The notes beneath the pieces are model-generated. The model did no database searches. It worked only from the letters and a program-made list of their open reading frames with translations, and had not been told where the DNA came from. Below are positions 47,695-57,921 of a stretch of DNA of 64,000 bases, one piece after another. Position 1 is the first letter of the stretch; each line of letters starts with the position of its first letter. This stretch comes from Acetobacter musti (GTDB lineage: Bacteria; Pseudomonadota; Alphaproteobacteria; Acetobacterales; Acetobacteraceae). The stretch spans positions 1 to 64,000 of the forward strand of contig NZ_WOTB01000017.1 in the NCBI RefSeq assembly GCF_011516835.1, in the 5' to 3' direction. The position numbers and the translations under genes are program-made.

Positions 47695-50600
47695 GTGAAT
47701 CCGTCACGCATCTTTATCGAACGGCCGGTCGCAACGACGCTGCTGATGTTTGCCATCCTGATGGCAGGCCTGCTTGGCTATCATTTTCTGCCTGTGTCGG
47801 CTCTGCCGCAGGTCGAATACCCAACGATTACGGTCCAGACATTCTATCCGGGAGCAGGGCCGGATGTGATGGCAACGTCGGTCACTGCGCCGCTGGAGAC
47901 GCAATTCGGGCAGATGCCTGGTCTGGACCAGATGACATCGCGCTCGTCGGGTGGCGCTTCGGTAATCACGCTACGGTTCAATCTGTCCATGTCGATGGAT
48001 ATCGCCGAGCAGGAAGTGCAGGCAGCTATCAATCAGGCCAATTCGCTGTTGCCTACGGATCTGCCAGCACCACCAATCTACGCGAAGGTGAATCCAGCTG
48101 ACACGCCTGTTCTGACCCTTGGAATTACATCAAAAACCATCCCCTTGCCTGAGGTCGAGGATTATGTCGATACACGGCTGGAGCAGAAAATCAGTCAGAT
48201 TCCGGGTGTCGGGCTTGTGACTCTTTCCGGTGGAAACCGGAAGGCAATCCGTGTTCGTGTCAATATTCCGAAACTGACATCCTACGGTGTCGATCTCGAT
48301 ACGCTCCGCACGACGATCGGCAACGTGAATGTCAATTCGCCGACGGGAACATTTGACGGTGCACAGCGGGCGGCGACCTTGCGGGTTGATGGCCAGATCA
48401 CTGGCATTGATCAGCTTCTGAACCAGGTGATTGCCTATCAGAACAATGGGCCAATCCGTATCCGCGATGTCGCGACAGTAGTCGTCGGAGCCGAAAACGA
48501 ACAGCTCGCAGCCTGGGCGAACATGACACCGGGGCTCGTCCTGAATGTGCAGCGCCAGCCAGGCGCGAACGTTATTGCTGTTGTCGACAATATCAAGGCA
48601 GCCTTGCCACGGCTCAAGGAGTCGCTTCCGCCGGGTATCGACATTGTCCCGCTGACCGATCGCACCACAACCATTCGTGCCTCTGTGGCGGACGTCGAGT
48701 TCGAACTTTTTCTGGCACTCGTCCTGGTCGTTGCCGTCATATTCGTGTTTCTCCGCAATATTCCGGCAACGATTATTCCAAGCCTGTCTGTGCCTTTGTC
48801 GATCATTGGCACATTTGCAGTGATGGATCTGCTTGGCTTTTCGCTGGACAATCTGTCTCTGATGTCGCTGACGATCGCCACCGGCTTCGTGGTCGATGAT
48901 GCCATCGTCATGATCGAGAATATCGCCCGCTACATAGAGATGGGCGAAGACCGGATGACAGCGGCGACGAAGGGTGCGGGGGAGATCGGGTTCACGATCA
49001 TTTCTCTGACTGTATCGCTCATTGCTGTGCTGATCCCACTACTTTTCATGGGAGACGTGGTCGGTCGTCTGTTTCATGAATTTGCGCTTACTCTTGCGAT
49101 CACCATTGTGCTTTCAGCCGTCGTTTCACTGACACTCGTGCCGATGATGTGCGCACGGATGCTTTCCGAGCGTCCGCATACTGAAGCTGACGCGCATACG
49201 GCGTTTCAGCGCTGGTCCGCGCGTGTCGAGATAGCGACTGAACGTCTGATTGCTGCCTACGACCGCGGGCTCGACGTCGTTCTGGCACATCAGCGGACAA
49301 CGTTGCTTGTCTTCGGGGCGACACTTCTCCTGACAGGCTTTCTGGCGTGGGAGATTCCGAAAGGGTTTTTCCCGGTGCAGGATACCGGGGTCATTCAGGG
49401 TATTTCAGTTGCGGCGCAGTCGACCTCATTTGAGTCAATGAAAGCACATCAGCAGGAGCTTGCCCGGGTCATTCTGAAGGACAAAGACGTTGTTTCGCTG
49501 TCTTCTTTCATTGGTGTTGATGGTCAGAACTCGACCCTGAATCAGGGACGGTTTCTGATCAATCTCCGGGATCATGACGATCGCGGCTCAACAGCGCAGG
49601 AAGTTGCGACCCGTCTTTCCAATGAGACGGCGGGGATTGCCGGTATTCGTCTGTACCTGCAACCGGTACAGGATCTTTCGCTCGATACGACGGTCGCAGC
49701 TACGCAATATCAGTTCATGCTGGAGAACCCGGATTATAACGAGTTCAAGACCTGGGTTCCGAAGCTAATAACTGCCCTGCAGCAGGAGCCGTCACTCTCC
49801 GATGTGACATCGGATCTGCAGGCTGAAGGCCTGGTGGCCAAAGTAACGCTCGATCGTGCTACCGGAGCACGGTATTCGATCACGCCGCAGACGGTGGATA
49901 ACGCTCTTTATGACTCCTTCGGCCAGCGACAGATATCCACGATCTACACACAGTCCAATCAGTATCGCATTATCCTTGAGGCCGATCCAAAGTTTCAGAC
50001 TCGTCTAGGGTCCCTGAATGAGATCTATCTGCCTGGTATTTCCGGGAATTCCGGGCAGAGCAGTTCCGGTCCGACCCGCACGCCGACTTCCGGGCTGGTT
50101 CCCCTCGCAGCAGTCACAACTGTCACTCATGAGACGGCTCCTCTGTTAATCACACATTTCGGGCAGTTTCCGGCCTCGACGATCTCGTTCAACGTATCGC
50201 CCGGATACACGCTTGGGCAGGCGGCGGAAGCGATCGAGCGAGTTGAGAAGGCGGTGGGGCTGCCAGTCTCATTCCAGACATCATTTCAGGGAACCGCAGC
50301 AGCTTTTCAGGGATCGCTTGGCAATGAGCTCTTCCTTGTCGCTGCCGCTCTGATGGCGGTCTATATCGTGTTGGGCATCCTCTACGAGAGTTTCGTTCAT
50401 CCGGTCACGATTTTGTCCACCCTGCCCTCCGCCGGGATTGGTGCTCTGCTAACACTTCGTCTGGCGGGAGCCGGACTTGATGTCATGGGCATTATTGGTC
50501 TGGTCCTTCTGATCGGCATTGTGAAAAAGAATGCGATCATGATGATCGACTTTGCGCTGGAGGCTGAGCGCGAGCATGGCATGACGTCCCTGCAGTCGAT

Positions 50601-50877
50601 CAGGCAGGCAGCGACGCTGCGTTTCCGTCCAATTCTGATGACGACTCTTGCCGCCATGCTCGGCGCTTTGCCGATGGTGATCTCGCATGGCACGGGTTCA
50701 GAGTTACGTCGTCCACTGGGTCTTGCCATTATCGGAGGACTGGCACTTTCGCAATTTCTGACGCTCTTTACGACACCAGTGATTTACCTGGCTCTGGATA
50801 CAATGGCCCAGAAATGGCGTGGTCGTATGGCGGGTGGTCTCATCGGCACACCTGAGCCTGATCCTGGTCAGAGCTGA
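47695..50877 (+). CDS. mdtB: RND multidrug efflux permease (MdtB-like)
   Basis: Proton-driven inner-membrane pump of 1060 residues, about 12 helices and two large periplasmic loops. Signatures: RIFIERPVATTLLMFAILMA at the start, the proton-relay Asp pair in ATGFVVDDAIVMIENIAR, GFFPVQDTGVIQG, and LIGIVKKNAIMMIDFALEAE in the second half. The start is GTG at 47695, nine bases after the adaptor stop, with MNPSRIFIERP as in the family. Followed by a second RND permease, the arrangement of MdtABC, in which two different RND chains form one trimer. Substrate unknown; bile salts, novobiocin and metals are exported by MdtABC in enterobacteria. Confidence 0.93.
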   Translation: MNPSRIFIERPVATTLLMFAILMAGLLGYHFLPVSALPQVEYPTITVQTFYPGAGPDVMATSVTAPLETQFGQMPGLDQMTSRSSGGASVITLRFNLSMSMDIAEQEVQAAINQANSLLPTDLPAPPIYAKVNPADTPVLTLGITSKTIPLPEVEDYVDTRLEQKISQIPGVGLVTLSGGNRKAIRVRVNIPKLTSYGVDLDTLRTTIGNVNVNSPTGTFDGAQRAATLRVDGQITGIDQLLNQVIAYQNNGPIRIRDVATVVVGAENEQLAAWANMTPGLVLNVQRQPGANVIAVVDNIKAALPRLKESLPPGIDIVPLTDRTTTIRASVADVEFELFLALVLVVAVIFVFLRNIPATIIPSLSVPLSIIGTFAVMDLLGFSLDNLSLMSLTIATGFVVDDAIVMIENIARYIEMGEDRMTAATKGAGEIGFTIISLTVSLIAVLIPLLFMGDVVGRLFHEFALTLAITIVLSAVVSLTLVPMMCARMLSERPHTEADAHTAFQRWSARVEIATERLIAAYDRGLDVVLAHQRTTLLVFGATLLLTGFLAWEIPKGFFPVQDTGVIQGISVAAQSTSFESMKAHQQELARVILKDKDVVSLSSFIGVDGQNSTLNQGRFLINLRDHDDRGSTAQEVATRLSNETAGIAGIRLYLQPVQDLSLDTTVAATQYQFMLENPDYNEFKTWVPKLITALQQEPSLSDVTSDLQAEGLVAKVTLDRATGARYSITPQTVDNALYDSFGQRQISTIYTQSNQYRIILEADPKFQTRLGSLNEIYLPGISGNSGQSSSGPTRTPTSGLVPLAAVTTVTHETAPLLITHFGQFPASTISFNVSPGYTLGQAAEAIERVEKAVGLPVSFQTSFQGTAAAFQGSLGNELFLVAAALMAVYIVLGILYESFVHPVTILSTLPSAGIGALLTLRLAGAGLDVMGIIGLVLLIGIVKKNAIMMIDFALEAEREHGMTSLQSIRQAATLRFRPILMTTLAAMLGALPMVISHGTGSELRRPLGLAIIGGLALSQFLTLFTTPVIYLALDTMAQKWRGRMAGGLIGTPEPDPGQS

Positions 50878-50916
50878 TTCTTTCATGATGAGCCCTGCGC
50901 GGATAACCGGATTGTC

Positions 50917-53900
50917 ATGAACCCTTGCCGCATCTTTATCGAGCGGCCTGTTGCGACCACCTTGCTGACGGTCGCCCTGCTGATCGCCGGGATCATCGGA
51001 TATGTGGGACTTCCGGTCTCAGACCTGCCAAATGTCGATTTTCCGGTTATTCAGGTCCAGGCACAGCAGGCTGGAGGCTCGCCCGAGGAAATTTCAAGTT
51101 CTGTTGCAGAGCCACTGGAGCGTCATCTGGGTCAGATTGCTGATCTGACCGAAATGACGTCCCAGTCGACACAAAATCAGGTTCGTATCACTCTGCAGTT
51201 TTCGCTTTCCCGGGATATCAATGGCGCCGCCCGGGATGTCGAAGCAGCGCTCCAGGCGTCTCACGCGGATCTGCCATCTTCGCTGCGGCAAAACCCGAAT
51301 TACTTTAAGGCAAATCCCAACGGCGCACCGATTCTGATTCTCGCCCTCACCTCTCCGACACGGACACCGGCGGTTCTCTACGATCTGGCGAGCAACGTGC
51401 TGCAGCAGCATCTTTCGCAGATACGTGGGGTCGGTATGGTTGACATCGCGGGAAGCGCCCTTCCCGCGGTAAGAGTCGATATGAATCCGTTGCTGCTGTT
51501 TCATTATGGCATCGGTTTTGAAGATGTTCGCGCGGCGCTTGCTTCGGCGAACGCGCACGGTCCAAAGGGAATCATCGATCAGAACGGAATGCGATTCACG
51601 CTTGATACCAACGATCAGGCTCGCTCAGCTCAGGCGTATCGGGATCTTGTGATCGCCTACCGGAGCAATCGTCCGGTCCGGCTCTCCGATATTGCCGAAG
51701 TTCATGACGGCGTCGAAGATGTACGTAACGCCGGTTTTTTTAATCGTCAGCGGGCTGTGATTGCCGTTGTCTTTCCCCAGGCGGGCGCAAACGTCATTCA
51801 TACAATCGATCAGATTAAAGCCGTGATGCCGATGCTACAGACGGCATTACCTGCGGATGTCTCACTTCACACGGCGCTCGACCGGTCACTGACGATCCGG
51901 GCTTCTCTGGAAGATACGCAGACTACGCTCATTATCGGTGTGATTCTTGTCGTCCTTGTGACCCTTGTTTTCCTTCGTTCGATCCGTATGACGATCATTC
52001 CGGCTATTGTCGTGCCGACATCGATTATTGCGACTTTCGGCGTGATGAGACTGCTGGATTTCTCGCTGGATAATATGTCGCTGATGGCGCTGACGGTTTC
52101 TACCGGATTTGTAGTGGACGATGCGATCGTCGTACTGGAAAACATCGCACGCTATATAGAAGAAGGAGTGGCACCACGTGAGGCAGCTCTGCGCGGAGCA
52201 CAGGAAGTTGCTTTTACTGTCTTCTCGATTTCAATTTCTCTGATCGCTGTTTTTCTGCCGATCCTGCTCCTTGGTGGCCTGGCCGGACGCCTGTTTCATG
52301 AACTTGCAATGACGGTCTCCATCACCATCATGATCTCGATGGCGCTGTCGCTCTCTCTTACTCCTATGCTGGCTTCCCGAATTCTGAAACCGGCAACATC
52401 TGATGCCACAGCCGCCCAGTCTGGCCGGACATGGTTTTCGCGAATGGCAGCGGTGCTCGGTCATTTTTCGGGTCACATGGTTGACTACATGGCAAAAGGA
52501 TATGAAACCACTCTGGATGTCGCACTACGCCATAACAGGCTGGTTCTTCTGACGCTGCCGCTGACAATCATCCTGATGGGCGCCTTGTTTATTGCCATGC
52601 CCAAGGGTTTTTTCCCGACAGAAGACACCGGGATGCTCATGGGACATCTTCAGGGCGACCAGTCGATCTCCTTTTCCGCAATGACGCAAAAAGCCGACGT
52701 CGTACAGGCAGCTGTTCTGAAGGATCGGGAGGTTGAAAGTATTGCCGGATCTGTAGGCGGTGGTCGTGGTTCGTCCAATCAGGCGAATTTATTTTTGCAG
52801 CTCAAAGACAAAAACTCACGCGGGCCGGCCGAAAATCTGATGGTCCGGATTACAAAGCGTCTGAGTAATCTTGTTGGAGCACGCTTTTATCTTATGCAGC
52901 CTGGCGCGGTTCGCGTTGGAGCACGGCAGAGTAATGCCGGCTATCAGTATACGCTCGAAGGAGATACTGCGTCTGAGCTTTATGCCTGGACGCCGAAGCT
53001 TGTCTCAGCTCTGGCCCGTCATCCGGAAATTCTCGACGTTTCTTCGGATGTTCAGCAGGGAGGATCGGCTGTTGTTGCCGGGATTGATCGTGATACCGCG
53101 TCGCGCATGCAGATTACGCCGCAGCTGATTTCCAATACGGTGTATGACGCCTTCGGCCAGCGTGCGGCATCAATCATTTATAACCGACTGAATCAGTATC
53201 GCGTCGTTATGGAGGCGGCACCTCCTTTCCTGGTCAATCCGGACACGATCAATCAGGTATGGGTCAGCGCTTCGGGCGGCAGCGCTTCGGGTGGAACCGT
53301 TTCAAACACGATTCGGGTGGTCGCGTCGGATTCATCCGGCAGCAGCAGCGATACAGCGAGCGTCAGCAGCCAGAATTTCCGTAATCAGATTGCGAACCAA
53401 CTCGCGGGTGGTTCTTCGACCTCCACTGGTTCCGCTGTGTCGACCAATAGTGAATCAATGATACCCATCACTTTTATCACTGACATTTATCCAGCCCGTA
53501 CACCGCTGTCGGTTAATCATCAGGGGCAGTCCGTCGCTGCAACTATCTCATTTAATCTTGCTCGGGGTGTGGCACTGAGCCGGGCGGTAGAAATTATCCA
53601 AGGCGCGACGATTTCACTGCATATGCCCTCCACGATTCATGGCAGTTTCGCTGGAAATGCCGCTCAGTTTCAGAAATCAGTTAATGACGAGCCACTTCTG
53701 ATTCTGGCGGCGCTGGCAGCTATCTACGTTGTGCTGGGCATCTTGTACGAGAGCTATGTTCATCCTCTGACTATTCTGTCGACTCTGCCTTCCGCTGGCG
53801 TGGGTGCATTACTGGCACTTCAGATTTTTGGTGAGGATTTTTCCCTTATCGCCATGATCGGAGTGATTCTGCTGATCGGCATTGTGAAAAAAAACGCCAT

Positions 53901-54234
53901 TATGCTTGTTGATTTTGCGATCAATGCAGAAAGAGAGACGCAGTGCTCGCCCTATGATGCAATCAGGACTGCCTGCCTGCTGCGCTTCCGTCCGATCATT
54001 ATGACGTCTCTTGCCGCAGCACTTGGTGCTGCACCGCTCGTATTTGGCAATGGTTACGGCGCCGAAATGCGACGGCCGCTGGGCATTGCGATCGTCGGTG
54101 GTCTTCTGGTCAGCCAGGCGCTCACGCTTTATACCACGCCAGTTGTTTACCTGACGCTGGATCGTCTGGCTTTACGCTTCAGAAAACACTCGTGGAAATT
54201 ACACCGTCGCCCTACCAATCCTCAGGAAGCCTGA
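50917..54234 (+). CDS. mdtC: RND multidrug efflux permease (MdtC-like)
   Basis: Second RND pump of 1105 residues. Signatures: MNPCRIFIERPVATTLLTVA, GFVVDDAIVVLENIARYIEE with the proton-relay Asp pair, KGFFPTEDTGMLMG, LLIGIVKKNAIMLVDFAINA and MRRPLGIAIVGGL. Compared with its neighbour it carries an extra Ser/Gly/Thr-rich, low-complexity stretch of about 60 residues (encoded at about 53270-53455) in the second periplasmic loop, replacing a much shorter loop. The ATG at 50917 lies 39 bases after mdtB. Likely forms a mixed trimer with the MdtB-like chain, by analogy with MdtBC. Confidence 0.93.
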   Translation: MNPCRIFIERPVATTLLTVALLIAGIIGYVGLPVSDLPNVDFPVIQVQAQQAGGSPEEISSSVAEPLERHLGQIADLTEMTSQSTQNQVRITLQFSLSRDINGAARDVEAALQASHADLPSSLRQNPNYFKANPNGAPILILALTSPTRTPAVLYDLASNVLQQHLSQIRGVGMVDIAGSALPAVRVDMNPLLLFHYGIGFEDVRAALASANAHGPKGIIDQNGMRFTLDTNDQARSAQAYRDLVIAYRSNRPVRLSDIAEVHDGVEDVRNAGFFNRQRAVIAVVFPQAGANVIHTIDQIKAVMPMLQTALPADVSLHTALDRSLTIRASLEDTQTTLIIGVILVVLVTLVFLRSIRMTIIPAIVVPTSIIATFGVMRLLDFSLDNMSLMALTVSTGFVVDDAIVVLENIARYIEEGVAPREAALRGAQEVAFTVFSISISLIAVFLPILLLGGLAGRLFHELAMTVSITIMISMALSLSLTPMLASRILKPATSDATAAQSGRTWFSRMAAVLGHFSGHMVDYMAKGYETTLDVALRHNRLVLLTLPLTIILMGALFIAMPKGFFPTEDTGMLMGHLQGDQSISFSAMTQKADVVQAAVLKDREVESIAGSVGGGRGSSNQANLFLQLKDKNSRGPAENLMVRITKRLSNLVGARFYLMQPGAVRVGARQSNAGYQYTLEGDTASELYAWTPKLVSALARHPEILDVSSDVQQGGSAVVAGIDRDTASRMQITPQLISNTVYDAFGQRAASIIYNRLNQYRVVMEAAPPFLVNPDTINQVWVSASGGSASGGTVSNTIRVVASDSSGSSSDTASVSSQNFRNQIANQLAGGSSTSTGSAVSTNSESMIPITFITDIYPARTPLSVNHQGQSVAATISFNLARGVALSRAVEIIQGATISLHMPSTIHGSFAGNAAQFQKSVNDEPLLILAALAAIYVVLGILYESYVHPLTILSTLPSAGVGALLALQIFGEDFSLIAMIGVILLIGIVKKNAIMLVDFAINAERETQCSPYDAIRTACLLRFRPIIMTSLAAALGAAPLVFGNGYGAEMRRPLGIAIVGGLLVSQALTLYTTPVVYLTLDRLALRFRKHSWKLHRRPTNPQEA

Positions 54235-54239
54235 CGCGG

Positions 54240-55799
54240 ATGATGATTCAGACTCCCAGCCGCCCCGCCTGGCGCACCATTCTTTTGCTAACACCTCTGG
54301 TGCTTTCCGCCTGTATGGTGGGACCGGACTATAAACGCCCGACAGCAATCATCTCGCCAAAATTCAAGGAGCTGCGTCCTGCGCCGGGGTGGCAATATGC
54401 TCAGCCTTCTCTCGCAGCGGCACAGAAGGGAAAATGGTGGACAGTCTATAATGATCCCCTCCTCAACAGCCTTGAGGAGCGTGTCGCCATCAGCAACCAG
54501 AATGTCGCCCAGTATGAAGCGCAGTACCGGGAAGCGCGAGCAGCTATCAACTCCATCCGGGCTGAACTCTACCCCACTCTGAGCGGGTCTCTGAGTTTCA
54601 ACCGGAACAGCACGGGTCGTGGATCACGCAATGCTTCGTCTGGTGTTCTGGTCAATTATGGATCGGGCAGTACGGAGACAAGCTATACGCCGTCGAACAC
54701 GACGGAGACGACTTATGGCATGGGGCCAACCGCAAGCTGGGATCTCGATTTGTGGGGGGCCATTCGCAGGCAGATTCAGGCTCAGGTCACTGAGGCTCAG
54801 GCGACGGCTGCCGATCTGGCAAATGCGACTCTTTCGTATCAGATCCAGCTTGCGACCGCTTACTTCAATCTGCGTTATCAGGACAGCCTGAAAGATCTGC
54901 TGCATCGCAATGTTCAGTTCTATGAACGGTCTTTGCAGATTACCGAAAACCAGTTCCAGGCCGGAGTGGCTGATCCAACGACTGTTTTGCAGGCCCGAAC
55001 ACAGCTTGAACAGACGCGTGCGCAGGAAATACAAACCGGGATCACACGCGCACAGTATGAGCATGCGATTGCAGTACTGGCAGGTGAAACGCCAGCTGAT
55101 CTCAATATTGCGCCAGGGATGCTGCCACGAAGCATTCCTGCCATTCCGGTCTCTGTTCCGGCAACGCTTCTTCAACGCCGACCGGATATTGCGGCAGCCG
55201 AGCGGCGTATGGAGGAATATAATGCAAAAATCGGAGCAGCCATTGCCGCATTTTATCCAGATGTGAAACTGACGGCATCCTATTCCTACAGCGGTGATCC
55301 TGTTGGCGCTCTTGTTCAGGTTGCGAATCGAATCTGGTCTCTCGGAGCGGCAGCAACCGAGACAATTTTCGAGGGGGGAGCGCGCACGGCAGCGGTTCAT
55401 GAAGCGAATGCCAGTTACAATGCGTATACTGCCGCGTACCGGCAGACAGTACTGACGGCATTGCAGAATACGGAAGATCAGTTGTCTAATCTGCGTATTC
55501 TAGCTGATCAGGCAGCGCAGCAGGAAATCGCGCTTGCTGCAGCTAATCGCGCGGTCAGTGTCTCGATGAATCAGTATCTGGCCGGCACGGAGATCTACAC
55601 AACAGTAATTACTGCTGAAGTAACGGCACTTTCGAATGCTGAGACCGCATTGGCGATCCAGCAGAGCCGGATTGTCGACTCAGTCAGTCTCATCGGGGCG
55701 CTGGGTGGCGGCTGGGATGCGGCGGCTCTGCCGTCTAAAGACTCCATGCAGACGGATAATCCGTTTCTTCCATCTTTCATCCAGAAAGACAGGAACTGA
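54240..55799 (+). CDS. NodT-family outer membrane efflux lipoprotein
   Basis: Outer-membrane channel of the tripartite pump, TolC-like. About 519 residues: a lipoprotein signal (TILLLTPLVLSACMVGPDY, lipobox Cys at about 25), then two OEP repeats; LQRRPDIAAAERRMEEYNAKIG in the second repeat is the family hallmark, with EGGARTAAVHEANASYNAY. The Asn/Ser/Thr-rich loop near residues 115-160 is probably extracellular. The frame is open from a GTG at 54192, but ATG 54240 (or 54243) directly precedes the signal peptide and has AGGA upstream. It follows the RND gene by five bases, completing the efflux operon. Confidence 0.92.
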   Translation: MMIQTPSRPAWRTILLLTPLVLSACMVGPDYKRPTAIISPKFKELRPAPGWQYAQPSLAAAQKGKWWTVYNDPLLNSLEERVAISNQNVAQYEAQYREARAAINSIRAELYPTLSGSLSFNRNSTGRGSRNASSGVLVNYGSGSTETSYTPSNTTETTYGMGPTASWDLDLWGAIRRQIQAQVTEAQATAADLANATLSYQIQLATAYFNLRYQDSLKDLLHRNVQFYERSLQITENQFQAGVADPTTVLQARTQLEQTRAQEIQTGITRAQYEHAIAVLAGETPADLNIAPGMLPRSIPAIPVSVPATLLQRRPDIAAAERRMEEYNAKIGAAIAAFYPDVKLTASYSYSGDPVGALVQVANRIWSLGAAATETIFEGGARTAAVHEANASYNAYTAAYRQTVLTALQNTEDQLSNLRILADQAAQQEIALAAANRAVSVSMNQYLAGTEIYTTVITAEVTALSNAETALAIQQSRIVDSVSLIGALGGGWDAAALPSKDSMQTDNPFLPSFIQKDRN

Positions 55800-55904
55800 T
55801 CTTTTCATTTCGTGCTCTGTTCGTGTCTTCCTGAAACCGCCTGTTATGACATCATCAGGAATGGGCCTCCCTGTGTCGCGAGGCCGCAATTTGGGATGGT
55901 TGGG

Positions 55905-55924
55905 CTCACGTCACATGACGTGAG
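55905..55924. repeat. Inverted repeat after the efflux operon
   Basis: CTCACGTCA (55905-55913) and TGACGTGAG (55916-55924) are perfect 9-bp arms with two bases between. As RNA it could fold with a four-base loop, but no T-run follows, so it is a weak terminator candidate; it could equally be a protein site. Confidence 0.35.
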
Positions 55925-56157
55925 AGTGACCTAGACCAGACAGTCCGGACAAGGAAGAACCGGTCTCTGTTGCGCGTTCCAGAATCAGGAACCAGGTAGC
56001 CCAACAACCCTGCCTAAGCGGGGCTGCCGGAGGCCCAGCCTCAATGTCCGCTGTCGATCCTCTGTATGTGTATGGCCTGTCGTCAGTTAGTGGGAGATGT
56101 GCATGAGGCTTGTACTTCCGCTTAATCTGTGATGTTTTCTCGCTGTTTTCAGGGAGA
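55925..56157. other. Gene-free stretch between efflux operon and IS remnant
   Basis: Nothing coding was recognised on either strand. The stretch may include decayed upstream parts of the IS element whose last codons survive at 56158-56277, but no transposase reading frame is recoverable here. Confidence 0.4.
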
Positions 56158-56277
56158 ATGCGGATGCGTCGGTATGGACTGAAGCAGTTCAAAGGTATCA
56201 CAACACGCTATGACAAGCTGAAATCAACCTTTCTCGCAGTTGTCCAACTCGTCGCAACTATCATCGAAGTTAACTGA
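56158..56277 (+). mobile_element. IS5-family transposase remnant (last 39 codons)
   Basis: A plus-strand frame ending in TGA at 56275-56277 encodes LKQFKGITTRYDKLKSTFLA followed by VVQLVATIIEVN, the characteristic C-terminal end of IS5-family transposases (R-I-A-T-R-Y-D-K-L pattern). The frame upstream of about 56165 does not match the family, so the rest of the gene is lost. A decayed relic, not active; different in subgroup from the N-terminal piece at 1-58, as far as can be seen. Confidence 0.7.
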
Positions 56278-56522
56278 CGCCACGCCCTAATATCGTGATG
56301 AATCATTCTTCAGGAAATGTTAAATGTAAGAACATAACGTAATCTGTCACTGAACATGACAATGCGCCTGACATCTAACTGGCAGAAAGAGTATGGTTGC
56401 CAAGAGTGATGAGCAGGTGCCAGGCGACGATCAGTTCACTTGTCTGAAAGATTGGCCAGAAGCATTGTTTTTGGACTCCCGGACAATATCTACTTTTGAG
56501 CTTTTTTCGTAGCACAGCGCTT

Positions 56523-57866
56523 TCAATGCACGAAAACAGATGCGATCAGACATAAAACAAGGCCAGACACGGCAATCAGGGTCTCGAGCACAGACCAGGT
56601 TTTCAGTGTTTGCGGCACAGTGAGCCCCAGATATTCCTTGACCTGCCAGAAACCAGCGTCGTTCATCGGACCGAGAGCTACCGACCCTGCGCCGGTTACC
56701 AGAACCATAAGTTCAGGTGAAACTCCCGTGGAATGTGTGAGAATAGGCCCGACGATCCCTGATGCTGTGGCCATTGAGACAGTTGCTGAGCCGCACGCGA
56801 TACGCACGATGACAGCGAGAAGCCAGGCGAGGATAAGCAGCGGCATATGAGCGACGAGAGCTGCATCGGTGATGGCCTTTGATACACCGCTATCCACGAG
56901 GACGTGGCCGAAACCCCCTCCGGCACCGATCAGCAGCATGATCAGCGCTGTGGGTCCGAGACTTTCATTGGTGAAACGAAGAATTGTCTCGGCGGAAAAT
57001 CCTCTGGTCTTACCAAGGGTATAAAAAGACATGATCGTAGCAAGGACAAGCGCGATGTCAGTGTTGCCGACGAAATGCAGGGCGTCATTCAATGCACTGT
57101 GCGGTATGGTCAGAAGATCGCCTGCTGATCCGAGGAGCATGAGGGCAACAGGCAACAGGATCGTGAATACAGTCAGCGAAAAGCTGGGAAGACTGGTCTG
57201 GACATCGCTATGCACGAATTGTTCGGCAAGAGGATTTGCCTCCGTAAGTGAAATATGAGCGGCGGCAAAACGTCCAAAAACAGGGCCGGCGATAATGGCG
57301 ATCGGTATACCGATCAGAATTCCCAACAGGATCGTATGACCAACATTGGCATGATAAGCACTGACCGCGAGGAGCGCTGCGGGATGGGGCGGAATCAGCG
57401 CATGGGTGACTGACAGCGCAGCACCCATAGGAAGAGCGATGCGCAGCAGTGGAGTTTTCGTGCGCTCCGCCAGTACAAAGACCAATGGAATAAGCAGAAC
57501 GAAGCCGACTTCAAAGAAGACCGGCAAACCAATAAGCAGGCCAATCACCAGCATGGCCCAGTCGACGCGGCCCCGGCCCGCAAAACCCGAGATCGTAAGT
57601 GCAATGCGGTCAGCACCACCTGACTCGGCGAGCATTTTTCCGAGCATGGTGCCGAGCGCTATAACCGTTCCGACATGACCGAGCACATGCCCTGCGCCGG
57701 CCTCGAACGAACCGACGACTTTATCGGCAGGCATACCGGCGACGAGCGCCATGACGATCGACGTTACGAACAGAACGATGAATGGATTAAGGCGAAAACG
57801 CGCGATCAGGATGACGAGCGCGACAATTGCGGCGGTGGCCAGAGAGATGGCAAATATTGCGCTCAT
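56523..57866 (-). CDS. gntT: GntP-family gluconate:H+ permease
   Basis: Inner-membrane transporter, 447 residues with 12 or more hydrophobic helices, of the GntP gluconate permease family. Typical features: ALVILIARFRLNPFIVLFVTS near the N-terminus in part, GHVGTVIALGTMLGKMLAESGGADRIA, LPVFFEVGFVLLIPLVF, THALIPPHPAALL and the C-terminal GPMNDAGFWQVKEYLGL. The ATG at 57866 has GAGGAG upstream; the upstream extension to 58040 is not protein-like. It follows gno by 254 bases on the same strand, so the two may share control: imported gluconate would be the substrate or product of Gno. Confidence 0.92.
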   Translation of the reverse strand: MSAIFAISLATAAIVALVILIARFRLNPFIVLFVTSIVMALVAGMPADKVVGSFEAGAGHVLGHVGTVIALGTMLGKMLAESGGADRIALTISGFAGRGRVDWAMLVIGLLIGLPVFFEVGFVLLIPLVFVLAERTKTPLLRIALPMGAALSVTHALIPPHPAALLAVSAYHANVGHTILLGILIGIPIAIIAGPVFGRFAAAHISLTEANPLAEQFVHSDVQTSLPSFSLTVFTILLPVALMLLGSAGDLLTIPHSALNDALHFVGNTDIALVLATIMSFYTLGKTRGFSAETILRFTNESLGPTALIMLLIGAGGGFGHVLVDSGVSKAITDAALVAHMPLLILAWLLAVIVRIACGSATVSMATASGIVGPILTHSTGVSPELMVLVTGAGSVALGPMNDAGFWQVKEYLGLTVPQTLKTWSVLETLIAVSGLVLCLIASVFVH

Positions 57867-57921
57867 CCCGTGAGAACTCCTCGTTCCTGTTTTGATCACG
57901 TTCTTAACGTCGTGACGCAAT

